Source: Stenotrophomonas indicatrix
GTDB lineage: Bacteria; Pseudomonadota; Gammaproteobacteria; Xanthomonadales; Xanthomonadaceae
Reading direction: 5' to 3'
Assembly: GCF_002750975.1 (NCBI RefSeq)
Contig: NZ_PEJS01000001.1
Location: forward strand, 2,790,001 to 2,854,000
DNA: 64,000 nucleotides
This document shows positions 18,170 through 26,461 of this stretch, piece after piece (positions within the stretch are counted from its first letter, which is position 1; every line of letters begins with the position of its first letter). The notes below the pieces were generated by a model, which worked only from the letters and a program-made list of their open reading frames with translations, did no database searches and had not been told where the DNA came from. The translations under genes and the position numbers were made by a program.

Positions 18170-18429
18170 GGCGGGTGGGTCCGGTTGCGGGGGTGTCCGC
18201 GGCATGGGCCCGAGGCACGCCTCGGGCGGGTTGGGCAGGACGCCCAACCCCGGTCTTGCCGTGTACGCAGGACAGCGCACACGAGCAAGCGGCGACCGAG
18301 CTTGCGGGGGTGAGGGCGCTTTGCTTGCGAAGCACTGCTTCGCAAGCGCCCGAACGCACAGCCGCCAGCGGCTGGGCCGGGCCCCGGAGGGGGACTTGCA
18401 GCGTCCCCCGCAACCGGACCCACCCCGCC
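18170..18429. repeat. Inverted-repeat-bounded structured element, copy A
   Basis: This 260-bp non-coding element is nearly identical to 34988-35248. Its ends are inverted repeats of 24 and 25 bases differing by one G; they share the core GGTCCGGTTGCGGGGG. Inside lie consecutive hairpins: CCCGAGGC/GCCTCGGG, GTTGGGC/GCCCAAC with loop AGGAC, a stem around GTGCGCAGG-type sequence, TTGCGAAGC/GCTTCGCAA inside GGGCGC/GCGCCC, and CAGCCGC/GCGGCTG. Frames across it are not conserved as protein between copies. It could be a MITE-like element or a structured RNA gene; neither is proven. Confidence 0.75.
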
Positions 18430-18481
18430 ATTCCACAAGAACCCAGCTTTTTGCTGTTGCTGTTGCCGTTGCTGTCGAGGT

Positions 18482-18504
18482 TGCCGGCCAGCGGCCGGCA
18501 CTAC
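18482..18504 (-). repeat. SMAG/GTAG REP palindrome
   Basis: Arms TGCCGGCC/GGCCGGCA are followed by CTAC, i.e. GTAGTGCCGGCC read on the minus strand, the classic S. maltophilia GTAG form. It lies 13 bases beyond the glutathione reductase stop and could serve as its transcript end. Confidence 0.8.
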
Positions 18505-18517
18505 CACGAGTGTCGGC

Positions 18518-19876
18518 TCAGCGCATCAACACCACTTCTTCAGCAGACGTCGGGTGAATCGCCACCGTGTCGTCGAACTGGGCCTTGGTCGCACCCATCT
18601 TCACCGCCACCGCGAAACCCTGCAGGATCTCGTCGGCCGCTTCGCCGAGCAGGTGCACGCCCACCACGCGCTCCTCTGGGCCGGCGCAGACCATCTTGAA
18701 CAGACTGCGCTGGGTGCCGTTGGCCAGCGCCTGCAGCATCGGCCGGAACCGGCTGTGGTACACGGTCACCTGCTCGAAGCGCGCACGTGCATCTTCCTCG
18801 CTCATGCCTACCGCGCCCAGCGGCGGGTGCGAGAACACCACGCTGGCCACGTTGTCGTAATCCATCTTCGCATCCGGGCGACCACCAAACAGACGATCCA
18901 TCAGGCGTCGCGCTGCAGCCACGGCGACCGGCGTCAGGCCGACCTTGCCTGCGATGTCACCGACCGCATGCACGCTTGGCACCGCCGTGGTCTGCCACGT
19001 GTCCACCTCCACCTGCTGGTGTTCGCCGATGCCGATGCCCAGTGCTTCCAGGCCGAGATCCTTGCTGTTGCCGCGCCGGCCGGTAGCGAAGAACACCGCG
19101 TCGAACACACTGTCGATCGGGCCGTCATGGCCGAACGCGCGCACGCGTTCGCCGTCGCGCTTCAACTCACGCAGACGGTAATCGAAGTGGATGCGCACGC
19201 CCTGCTGGCGCAGGTTCTCTGCCAACTGCGCGGTCAGCTCGTAGTCGAAGCGCTCCAGCAGGCGGCTGCCACGTACCAGCAGGCTCACCTTGCTGCCCAG
19301 CGCCTGCAACAGCCCGGCAAGTTCCACGGCGATGTAGCCGCCGCCGATGATGGCGACCTCGGCCGGTGCCGCACGCAGGTCGAAGAAATCGTCGGATACC
19401 AGGCCCAGTTCGGCGCCGGGAATGTCCGGCCGCTGCGGATGGGCGCCGGTGGCGATGAGGATCTGCGCAGCGCTGTAACGCACGCCATCACTGCACGCCA
19501 CCGTGTGCGCATCCAGCAGATGGCCGCGGGCAGGGATGCGCACCACGCCGGTTTCATCCAGGCGCTTGTGATAGCTGGTGTGGATGTTGCTGATGTAGGC
19601 CTGGCGGTGGATCACCAGTTCCTTCCACGACAGCGCCGGACGCGGCGCCACGTCGAAGCCCATCGCGCTGGCCAGGCCGATGCGCTCGGCCAGATCGGCG
19701 GCCAGCCACATCGCCTTCTTCGGCACGCACCCGACATTCACGCAGGTCCCCCCCAGTTCACCCGGCTCCAGCAGGGCAACCCGCTTGCCATGCTGCGCAG
19801 CGCGGATGGCACCGGCCAGGCCAGCGGAACCGCCGCCAAGGACGATCAGATCGTAATCATAAGAGGGAGTATTCAT
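18518..19876 (-). CDS. gor: Glutathione-disulfide reductase
   Basis: A 452-residue cytosolic flavoenzyme that reduces glutathione disulfide with NADPH. The FAD site is GGGSAGLAGA near residue 13. The redox disulfide lies in GGTCVNVGCVPKK near residue 40. The NAD(P) motif is GGGYIAVELAG near residue 172, with following Arg residues (VRGSRLLERF) that favour NADPH. The catalytic His is in AIHPTSAEE at the C-terminus. The ATG at 19876 gives the standard family length; a longer frame upstream has no similarity. A GTAG palindrome follows the stop. Dihydrolipoamide dehydrogenase and mercuric reductase are less likely, given the length and the C-terminus. Confidence 0.93.
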   Translation of the reverse strand: MNTPSYDYDLIVLGGGSAGLAGAIRAAQHGKRVALLEPGELGGTCVNVGCVPKKAMWLAADLAERIGLASAMGFDVAPRPALSWKELVIHRQAYISNIHTSYHKRLDETGVVRIPARGHLLDAHTVACSDGVRYSAAQILIATGAHPQRPDIPGAELGLVSDDFFDLRAAPAEVAIIGGGYIAVELAGLLQALGSKVSLLVRGSRLLERFDYELTAQLAENLRQQGVRIHFDYRLRELKRDGERVRAFGHDGPIDSVFDAVFFATGRRGNSKDLGLEALGIGIGEHQQVEVDTWQTTAVPSVHAVGDIAGKVGLTPVAVAAARRLMDRLFGGRPDAKMDYDNVASVVFSHPPLGAVGMSEEDARARFEQVTVYHSRFRPMLQALANGTQRSLFKMVCAGPEERVVGVHLLGEAADEILQGFAVAVKMGATKAQFDDTVAIHPTSAEEVVLMR

Positions 19877-20071
19877 CGCAATCGCTCGAGTCGACAGGGA
19901 AGATGGCGGGCGAGCGCCCGCAACGAAGATCGGCAGGCAGCGGGTTGGCGCCGTCACCCATGCTGCTGCGAGCATGCCACGGCCCGCTGCAGGCCAGACG
20001 TGAGGGCATGCAGCGGCACGCTTGCTGATGCATGCAGCCACGCAGGTCGAAACGCGCGCGGCCGGCATCGA

Positions 20072-21316
20072 TCACGCCTGCCCGGCCCCACGGCGCAGTG
20101 CTGGCCACTGCCGGTACGTCATCGCACGCCACAGCCATTCCATCGGACCAAAGCGGAAACGGCGCAGCCACAGATGGCTGAAGATCACCTGCGCTGCAAA
20201 CAGCAGCAGTGCCAACAGCAGCTGCCAGGCACGCGGCAGCACGTCGAACCATCCCAACCCGTAGTGATAGAACAGCAGCGTGCAGACCACCGATTGGGCA
20301 AGGTAATGGGTCAACGCCATCCGACCGACCGGCGCCAGCCAGCCCATGCGCGCGCGCCAGTGCACGATCCAGGCCAGGTAGCCCAGGCACATCGGCACAC
20401 CGCCCACGGCCACCAGTGCCATTGCCGCAGTGGTCGGCAGGTCATAGACACCCGGCGCCAGATACGGCTTCCACAACACACCTGCCAGGGTGGCCAGCAG
20501 GCCCAGCGGCAATGCGATCCAGCGCAGGCCGGCATACAACCGCGGAAAACGCTCCGGCGCGGTCAATGCGCCGCTGCCGGCGAACCAGGCCCCCAACAGG
20601 AACATGCCCAGCACTTCGGGCCCGGAGATGAACATGCCACCCAGCGACGCGCCGAACTCATGCAGGCGCTGCACGTTGGCCTGCATCCAGTCACCCTGGC
20701 CGTACACCAGGCGTTGCTGGTCGATGCCCTGCTGCGCGTCGACCAGCATCTTCTGCAGGTCCTGCGGGGTGGCCATCGACACCATCGCGCCGACCAGCAG
20801 CATCAGCGCAACACCCAGTGCATACACCAGCAACCCCATCCAGGGCAGCCAGCTGCGCGGTGCCTCACGGCAGGCCAGCAATGGCAGCGAGGCCAGCGCA
20901 TACAACACCAGGATGTCGCCCGACCAGACCAGCAGTGCATGGCACAGGCCGATCAGCAGCAGCCCGGCGCTGCGGCGCAGGTAGAACGGAGTGAACTGGC
21001 GGCCCGCTGCCTCGGCGCGCTGGGCCATCACCGCAAAGCCCGCCCCGAACAGCAGCGAGAACAGGGTGAAGAATTTTCCCTGCACGAACACATAGACGAA
21101 GGCATCGGCCCAGTAGTCGATGCCCTGCCAATGCGCGTCGATGCCCGTAAAGGCCAGGTCCAGCGGCCCGCTGAGGGCCTCGATGTTCATCAGCAGGATG
21201 CCCAGCAGGGCGAAGCCACGCAGTATGTCCAGCACGGCGATGCGTTCGCCGGAAGCCACCGGTTGCAGGGAAGGGGAAGCGGTGTTCACGGGGCATCCGG
21301 CGTGCAGGTCCGTCAT
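20072..21316 (-). CDS. DUF418 family integral membrane protein (YeiB-like)
   Basis: A 414-residue inner-membrane protein with about nine or ten helices. The N-terminal RIAVLDILRGFALLGILLMN and the C-terminal DUF418 block (LGRMALTHYLAQSV-like, WLRRFRFGPMEWLWR) define the YeiB/DUF418 family, related in fold to acyltransferase-3 proteins. A transport or acyl-transfer role has been suggested for the family but none is proven. It is transcribed toward gor with a 195-bp gap in which nothing recognisable lies. No repeats or truncation. Confidence 0.88.
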   Translation of the reverse strand: MTDLHAGCPVNTASPSLQPVASGERIAVLDILRGFALLGILLMNIEALSGPLDLAFTGIDAHWQGIDYWADAFVYVFVQGKFFTLFSLLFGAGFAVMAQRAEAAGRQFTPFYLRRSAGLLLIGLCHALLVWSGDILVLYALASLPLLACREAPRSWLPWMGLLVYALGVALMLLVGAMVSMATPQDLQKMLVDAQQGIDQQRLVYGQGDWMQANVQRLHEFGASLGGMFISGPEVLGMFLLGAWFAGSGALTAPERFPRLYAGLRWIALPLGLLATLAGVLWKPYLAPGVYDLPTTAAMALVAVGGVPMCLGYLAWIVHWRARMGWLAPVGRMALTHYLAQSVVCTLLFYHYGLGWFDVLPRAWQLLLALLLFAAQVIFSHLWLRRFRFGPMEWLWRAMTYRQWPALRRGAGQA

Positions 21317-21365
21317 TATGCCGCCGGCCTGCGGGCCATGGACGACCCCGCCCTGTTCCAGATAC

Positions 21366-21393
21366 GCAACGGCCCGCCGAAGCGGGCCGTTGC
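21366..21393 (-). terminator. Hairpin after slyD
   Basis: A 12-bp perfect stem, GCAACGGCCCGC with GCGGGCCGTTGC, and loop CGAA lie 23 bases beyond the slyD stop. There is no strong T run on either side, so termination is likely but not certain. Confidence 0.6.
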
Positions 21394-21415
21394 TGCCATC
21401 ACGATCGCGGTGCGA

Positions 21416-21898
21416 TCAGTGCTGGTGACCACCGTCGCCGTGGACGTGGCCGTGTTCGAGCTCTTCCTTGCCGGCTTCGCGCACGTCGACGATCTCGACG
21501 TCGAAATGCAGGTCCTTGCCGGCCATCGGATGGTTCAGGTCGACGTCGACCACGCTCATGCCGACCTTCTGCACGGTCACGGCACGCGGGCCGAAGTTGG
21601 TCTGCAGCACGACCTGCTGGCCCGGGACCAGCTTGGCGGTACCGAAGTGCTTCTTCGGCACGCGCTGGGACAGGCCATCACGGCGCTCGCCGTAGGCATC
21701 GGCCGCCTTGACGTCGACGTCGAAGGTCGCGCCGGCTTCCTTGTCCATCATGGCGTTTTCCAGGCCCGGAATGATGTTGCCGTGGCCGATCAGGATCGCC
21801 AGCGGCTCGCCGCGGTCCTTGGACGATTCGATCGGCTCCTGGCCGGCCTCGGAGACGGTGTAGTGGAAGCGGACAACGCGGTCTTTTTCGATCTTCAT
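21416..21898 (-). CDS. slyD: FKBP-type peptidyl-prolyl isomerase SlyD
   Basis: A 160-residue cytosolic prolyl isomerase/chaperone. An FKBP half (HYTVSEAGQEPIESS near the start) is split by the insert-in-flap chaperone domain (about residues 65-130) and continues to LHFDVEIVDVREA. The His-rich tail (EHGHVHGDGGHQH) is the nickel-binding feature of SlyD, though shorter than in E. coli. The ATG at 21898 gives the exact family N-terminus (MKIEKDRVV). It is divergent from the NlpC/P60 lipoprotein gene over 111 bp that must hold both promoters. Confidence 0.93.
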   Translation of the reverse strand: MKIEKDRVVRFHYTVSEAGQEPIESSKDRGEPLAILIGHGNIIPGLENAMMDKEAGATFDVDVKAADAYGERRDGLSQRVPKKHFGTAKLVPGQQVVLQTNFGPRAVTVQKVGMSVVDVDLNHPMAGKDLHFDVEIVDVREAGKEELEHGHVHGDGGHQH

Positions 21899-22009
21899 GC
21901 GCAACTCTGTCTGGATCTGCCGGAGGCAGGCGGGTTGGGGCGGGTTGTCGCCCGGCGGGGACGCCGCCATCATGACGGCCAATCCAAGGTCGCGCATTAT
22001 CCGGAGAAC

Positions 22010-22549
22010 ATGCACATCACGCCAGTTTCGTCCGGCACGCGCCGGCTCCTCGCGCCCGCCCTGCTGCTGGCCCTGCCCCTGCTGCTGACCGCCTGCGGCG
22101 GCGGCAAGGCCGTCCGTTCCGCACCGCCGCCGCCTGCGGCCAGCTGGCCCAGCACCACGCCGGACAACCCCGAGGCCGCCAATTCAGTGCTGATGCGCGC
22201 CATCAGCCTGGTCGGCACCCCCTATCGCTACGGTGGCAACACGCCCGAATCCGGCTTCGACTGCAGCGGCCTGGTCGCTTACGTCTATCGTGAAATGCTG
22301 GACCTGAAGCTGCCGCGGACCTCACGCGACCTGGCGGCGGTACAGGGGCCGAAGATCGACCCGAAGCGCTTGGCAACCGGCGATCTGGTCTTTTTTGGCA
22401 GTCGCGGCAGTGTCAGCCACGTCGGTATCTACGTGGGCGAAGGTCGATTCGTGCACGCCCCGAGCACCGGCGGAACGGTGCGCCTGGATTCGCTCAGTGG
22501 CCCCTATTGGAAGGACCACTACACAGGGGCGAAACGCGTCCTTCGCTAA
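22010..22549 (+). CDS. NlpC/P60 family cell-wall hydrolase, lipoprotein
   Basis: A 179-residue lipoprotein with signal sequence and lipobox LLTAC (Cys near residue 27), a short Pro-rich linker, then an NlpC/P60 domain. Catalytic residues are Cys in SGFDCSGLV near residue 82 and His in SHVGIYVGEG. These enzymes cut peptidoglycan stem peptides, typically the D-Glu-mDAP bond. CCGGAG lies just before the ATG at 22010. The same frame happens to be open for more than 1100 codons upstream; that is a GC-composition artefact. The next gene encodes a second NlpC/P60 protein. Confidence 0.93.
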   Translation: MHITPVSSGTRRLLAPALLLALPLLLTACGGGKAVRSAPPPPAASWPSTTPDNPEAANSVLMRAISLVGTPYRYGGNTPESGFDCSGLVAYVYREMLDLKLPRTSRDLAAVQGPKIDPKRLATGDLVFFGSRGSVSHVGIYVGEGRFVHAPSTGGTVRLDSLSGPYWKDHYTGAKRVLR

Positions 22550-22645
22550 AATGAACAGGCGATATGTTCAAAACTGTGACAAGCATCACGGCTCAACTAA
22601 CGATTTATTAACGGAATTTTTAACTTATTACTGCTTTTACAGGGC

Positions 22646-23458
22646 ATGATGCCCCATCGTTTTTTTCCTTGTGACCGACGCGTGACGACAAACGACCCGA
22701 CGTGCCAAGGCCAGACCGCCGCTTCTTCGCGTAGTGTCCGCCCGCTTCTGCTGGGCCTGGCATTGTGTCTGACCAGCCTTCCCGCCTGGTCGCAGTCCGC
22801 TCCCACCCGTACCGATGCGACCCCGGCTGCCACCGCCGAGACCGCCCCCCGCGCAGCCGCCAAGGCCGACGCCACCGCTCCGCAGCGCAGCCGCGCCGAT
22901 GCCGCCGCCAGCGCCACCCTGGCCGCCCTGCTGCCGCACCTGGCCGCCAATGACACCATTCCCCTGATGGACCGCTCGGCCATGGTGGCCGGTGACCTCA
23001 GCCGCCTCCTCGCCAATTACGACACCAGCAGCGCCGCCAATGGCAGCGTCGTGGTCGGCAACGCTGCCGACAACGGCAAGGTACAGTCGTTGCTGCGCCG
23101 GGCCATGACCCTGCTCGGCACCCCGTACCGTTGGGGTGGCAGCAATCCGGACAGTGGCTTCGACTGCAGTGGCCTGGTCGGTTACGTGTTCCGCTCGGCC
23201 CTGGGCATCGAGCTGCCGCGCGTCTCGCGCGAAATGGCGCACGACGCCAATGCCGAACTGATCAACGACCGCGCCGCGCTGGCTGCAGGCGATCTGGTGT
23301 TCTTCGGCCGCAAGGGCCGGGTCGACCACGTCGGCATCTACGTGGGCGATGGCCGCTTCCTGCACGCCCCAAGCACCGGCAAGGACGTCCGCGTCGACAC
23401 CCTGCTCAGTGGCTACTGGGGCAACAAGTTCATGCAGGCCCGCCGGGTCGACCTCTGA
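22646..23458 (+). CDS. NlpC/P60 family peptidoglycan hydrolase, secreted
   Basis: A 270-residue protein. Its signal peptide (LLLGLALCLTSLPAWSQS) is followed by an Ala-rich region of about 90 residues and a C-terminal NlpC/P60 domain (about 145-270). Catalytic Cys is in SGFDCSGLV and His in DHVGIYVGDG. The catalytic half closely resembles the preceding lipoprotein, pointing to duplication, but this one is exported without a lipid anchor. The start is ambiguous among ATG 22646, ATG 22649 and GTG 22682; the last leaves the most ordinary signal peptide. The 96 bp before it are AT-rich and hold its own promoter region (ATTTATTAACGG). A terminator follows. Confidence 0.9.
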   Translation: MMPHRFFPCDRRVTTNDPTCQGQTAASSRSVRPLLLGLALCLTSLPAWSQSAPTRTDATPAATAETAPRAAAKADATAPQRSRADAAASATLAALLPHLAANDTIPLMDRSAMVAGDLSRLLANYDTSSAANGSVVVGNAADNGKVQSLLRRAMTLLGTPYRWGGSNPDSGFDCSGLVGYVFRSALGIELPRVSREMAHDANAELINDRAALAAGDLVFFGRKGRVDHVGIYVGDGRFLHAPSTGKDVRVDTLLSGYWGNKFMQARRVDL

Positions 23459-23483
23459 TCCGGGATCATCTGCGCATTGCCTG

Positions 23484-23512
23484 AAAAGCCGCTGCCCTGC
23501 AGCGGCTTTTTC
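23484..23512 (+). terminator. Rho-independent terminator after second NlpC/P60 gene
   Basis: Stem AAAAGCCGCTGC with GCAGCGGCTTTT and a short loop, continuing TCATT. Confidence 0.9.
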
Positions 23513-23688
23513 ATTGGGCCGCTGGCCGTAACCAGGCCGCTGGCCGCTGGCCGCCGCTTGCTGCGTTGGTCCTTGATGTCAAGGTTGCAGTGACCGCGAC
23601 AGGCCGACCGTGTTCGGCCACAGCATCCCGGCGCGGGGCGGCGCGCCGGGTGCCCGGCTGGGCCGCCCGTGTTGCCTGGGGGAAAGGA

Positions 23689-25041
23689 ATGGCGGCAAGC
23701 CTGGAGATTCCATCGCGTTGCGCAATCTGGTTCGGCCAACCGCAGGCAGCCGAGCGGGGTGCGCTGGCGGCGGCCGGTTGGCAACTGCGCTGCGTCAGCC
23801 CTGCCCCTGCCATGGCCATCGGCCTGCGCGGCCGCGACCACCTGGTGGCCATCGTCGATCTGCGTCACCTTGATGCCGACGCCGTGCAGCTGCTGCTGCC
23901 GTGGATCGAGCGGCATCACCACCTGCCCTGGCTCGCCGTGCTGCCCCCTGGACTGGGCAGCGCTCCGCCCGCGTGGGGGCCGCTGCTGCGCGCGTGCCGC
24001 GACCAGTTCGCGCTGCCGCTGGAACTGCACGATCTGCTGTCGGCAATGCAGCGGCAATCCGAGGGCGACGACGCGTTGCCGCACATGGTCCGCGAGTCCG
24101 GCAACCTGCCGGCGCTGATCGGCGACAGCACCGCCCTGCTGTCGGTGCGCGCCTCCCTGCATAAATTCGCTCCGGTCGACCTGCCGGTGCTGGTCACCGG
24201 CGAGACCGGCACCGGCAAGGAGCTGGCCGCACAGGCGCTGCATGCCTTGTCCGGGCGCGCCGGCAAACCGTTCCTGGCGATCAACTGCGGCGCGATCCCT
24301 GCCAATCTGGTGCAGTCCGAACTGTTCGGCCACGAGCGTGGGGCCTTCACCGGTGCCGCCCAACGCCGCATCGGACTGTTTGAAAGTGCCCACGGCGGCA
24401 CCGTGTTCCTCGATGAAGTCGGCGACCTGCCCGCCGACGCACAGACCAGCCTGCTGCGGGTGCTGCAGGAGGGGACGCTGGAACGGGTCGGCAGCAACCA
24501 GCCGCTGCGTGTGGACGTGCGCGTACTGGCAGCCACCCACGTCGAACTCGAACAGGCGGTGGCCCAGGGCCACTTCCGCCGGGACCTTTACTACCGCCTC
24601 AATGTCCTGCGCTTGCCGATGCCCGCGCTACGCGAACGTGGCAGCGATGTCCTGCTGCTGGCCGAGCACTTCCTGCGCTCCTTCCGCCAGCGCCACCCCG
24701 GCCGCGCACGCGGGTTTGATCCCGGTGCACGCCAGGCCATGCGCGGGTTCGACTGGCCCGGCAACGTACGTGAGTTGTTGAATCGCGTGCAGCGGGCAGC
24801 GATCGTGGCCGAAGGCGAGCTGATCAACGCCGCTGACCTGGACCTGGCAGAGCCGGACGCCCCTGCGCGGCGCGCGCTGCTGCAGGATGCGCGTGGCCAG
24901 GTGGAGCGCGATGTACTGCTGCAGGCCCTGCGCCAGCATGGCTACAACGTGTCGGCGTGTGCGCGGCACATGCAGATCTCGCGGGTCACGATATACCGGT
25001 TGTGCCGCAAGCATCATCTGGAGCTGCCGGCGCAGCGCTGA
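23689..25041 (+). CDS. Sigma-54-dependent transcriptional activator (VpsR-like enhancer-binding protein)
   Basis: A 450-residue activator in three parts. Residues 1 to about 125 form a receiver-like domain (IVDLRHLDADAV) without an obvious full phosphorylation pocket, reminiscent of VpsR. Residues about 140-375 are the AAA+ domain with Walker A GETGTGKE (about 171), the sigma-54-contacting GAFTGA loop (about 218), and Walker B GGTVFLDEVGDLP. The C-terminus is a Fis-type helix-turn-helix (ALRQHGYNVSACARHMQIS). AAGGA precedes the ATG at 23689; the longer frame lacks similarity. It ends 85 bp from, and converges with, the amyloid-like operon, whose first gene has a -24/-12 promoter. That operon is the probable target (inference). 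Confidence 0.92.
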   Translation: MAASLEIPSRCAIWFGQPQAAERGALAAAGWQLRCVSPAPAMAIGLRGRDHLVAIVDLRHLDADAVQLLLPWIERHHHLPWLAVLPPGLGSAPPAWGPLLRACRDQFALPLELHDLLSAMQRQSEGDDALPHMVRESGNLPALIGDSTALLSVRASLHKFAPVDLPVLVTGETGTGKELAAQALHALSGRAGKPFLAINCGAIPANLVQSELFGHERGAFTGAAQRRIGLFESAHGGTVFLDEVGDLPADAQTSLLRVLQEGTLERVGSNQPLRVDVRVLAATHVELEQAVAQGHFRRDLYYRLNVLRLPMPALRERGSDVLLLAEHFLRSFRQRHPGRARGFDPGARQAMRGFDWPGNVRELLNRVQRAAIVAEGELINAADLDLAEPDAPARRALLQDARGQVERDVLLQALRQHGYNVSACARHMQISRVTIYRLCRKHHLELPAQR

Positions 25042-25126
25042 CAACGCAGGCCCCTGCGCAGCCGGGCATGACCCGACACCGGCAAAGCGCGGCCGTGCAG
25101 CGCCGCGCCATGCCGTGCTGCCGCGC

Positions 25127-26416
25127 TTACAACATGTACGGCACCTTGAATGCCAGGGTGAAGTCCGGCGCATCCGGGGTCAGGCCGATGCCCAGCAGCG
25201 TCACCAGCGTGGTGTGCTGGTTCAACGCGTAGGTCACGCCGAGATTGAGCGAGGCCGCATTGGCATCGCTGCCGATCACCTTCACCCATTCACCGCCCTT
25301 GAACCGGGTCGAGGCGCGCGTGCTGATCTTGTCGCTGAAGGAAATGCTCAGGCTGGTGCGCTCGTTGAACGCGAATGCCACGCCGGCACCGAAGTACACC
25401 GAACCGCCCAGTTTCACATCGCCGGGGTTGACCGTATCCGGGTTGCTGTCGATATCGCTGAAACCGCGCGGGAACGAATGGATGTAGCCGGCGTTGGCGA
25501 ACAGGATCGCCGGATCGGCGGTCTTCACCATCGATACGCCCAGGTTGGCCTGCCACACGCCGTTGCCGGTCGGCTGTTCCTGCGGCACTGCGAAGCGGAT
25601 GTAGTCATCGTCATCGCGCTCGATTACTTTCCAGTCCAGCCCATAGGGTGCGCGCCCCGTTGGTGCGGTAACGCCACCGGTCAGCACCGTCTCCGGGCGC
25701 CAGCCGCGTTCGGAGAACAGCCGGTAATTGGCACTCAGGCTGACATCGCCGATGCCGCTGCCGTTGGTTTCTTCCTGCGCGATCGCCGCCGCGGCACCGC
25801 CGGCACCGCCCTTCTGGTAGACCGTGCGCCGTGCCAGGTACGGCACGTCCATGTTCAAGGTGAGGTTGGGGCTGACGCCCCAGCGCGCGGCCAGGTTGTA
25901 GGTCAACGAATCGGATTCGACGTTCTCGATCGCGATGTTGCCAAGGAAGATCGCATCCAGGGCGAGGAACCCGTTGAGCGTGAGCTGCTTGCGGTCGTAG
26001 CGTGCATAGGTGAGGCCGTTTTCGATGGTGAACCGGCGCGAGAACAATGCCGCCTGCTGCTGCTTGACGTCATCCACGCTGCGCCGGGCCTCCTGCTTGG
26101 CCTGCTGTGCCTCGGCCGCGCTGCTGGCATAGCCTTCGCTGCTGGGCGGTACCGCGGATGCCGCAGCCGGCGCCAACGGCGCAGCGGGCGTCGTACCGGG
26201 GCCTGCGCGACCGCTCAGCCGCGCCTGCATCGCCTGCACCTGCATGTCCAGTTCGCGCAGGCGTCGTACCTCCTGTGCGTAATTGGCCTTGAGCTGTTCC
26301 AGTTGCGCGATCAATGCCTGCATGTCGGCGCCATCACTGGGCGCAGGCTGCTGGGCGAAGGCAGTGGCCGCCAGCGCCGCCAGCGCCAGCGGAGTAAGCC
26401 GGTAGAGAGTGTGCAT
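25127..26416 (-). CDS. fapF: FapF-like outer-membrane amyloid-secretion channel
   Basis: A 429-residue outer-membrane protein and last gene of the amyloid-like operon. The signal peptide ends in TAFAQQ near residue 22. A heptad-rich coiled coil spans about residues 32-68 (ALIAQLEQLKANYAQEVRRL), followed by a Pro/Ala-rich linker. From about residue 125 it is a beta-barrel of alternating strands ending in FKVPYML. A short N-terminal coiled coil, a linker and a C-terminal barrel in about 430 residues is the layout of Pseudomonas FapF, which exports the fibril subunits. Barrel sequences diverge quickly, so the name rests on architecture and gene order. A generic MetA-pathway-type outer-membrane transporter is the alternative. 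Confidence 0.78.
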   Translation of the reverse strand: MHTLYRLTPLALAALAATAFAQQPAPSDGADMQALIAQLEQLKANYAQEVRRLRELDMQVQAMQARLSGRAGPGTTPAAPLAPAAASAVPPSSEGYASSAAEAQQAKQEARRSVDDVKQQQAALFSRRFTIENGLTYARYDRKQLTLNGFLALDAIFLGNIAIENVESDSLTYNLAARWGVSPNLTLNMDVPYLARRTVYQKGGAGGAAAAIAQEETNGSGIGDVSLSANYRLFSERGWRPETVLTGGVTAPTGRAPYGLDWKVIERDDDDYIRFAVPQEQPTGNGVWQANLGVSMVKTADPAILFANAGYIHSFPRGFSDIDSNPDTVNPGDVKLGGSVYFGAGVAFAFNERTSLSISFSDKISTRASTRFKGGEWVKVIGSDANAASLNLGVTYALNQHTTLVTLLGIGLTPDAPDFTLAFKVPYML

Positions 26417-26461
26417 GTCGGTGACCTGCGTTGTACGTCGGTTCCCCCCGACCAGGCCGTG

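Larger units (their letters stand above)
17961..18517. other. Repeat-filled intergenic region, about 555 bp
   Basis: No gene is supported. From 18074 on, the region is almost wholly made of repeats. They are a GTAG palindrome (18074-18096), a GTGTCGACC/GGTCGACAC hairpin (18097-18116), the 260-bp inverted-repeat element (18170-18429), a run of TTGCTG/TTGC units (18449-18474) and another GTAG palindrome (18482-18504). Bases 17961-18070 should contain the promoter of the EamA gene; nothing clear is seen. Confidence 0.6.

Noticed and set aside
18554..22549. A plus-strand frame of 1331 codons opposite gor, DUF418 and slyD
   Set aside because: Only its last 179 codons (NlpC/P60 lipoprotein from 22010) have family similarity. 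The rest is low-complexity His/Gln/Arg sequence, typical antisense read-out of high-GC genes.
25087..25108. GCGCGGC/GCCGCGC hairpin between the activator gene and the fapF-like gene as terminator
   Set aside because: It sits between convergent genes and could act so, but has no T run and weak pairing next to GC-rich background; not listed as a feature.
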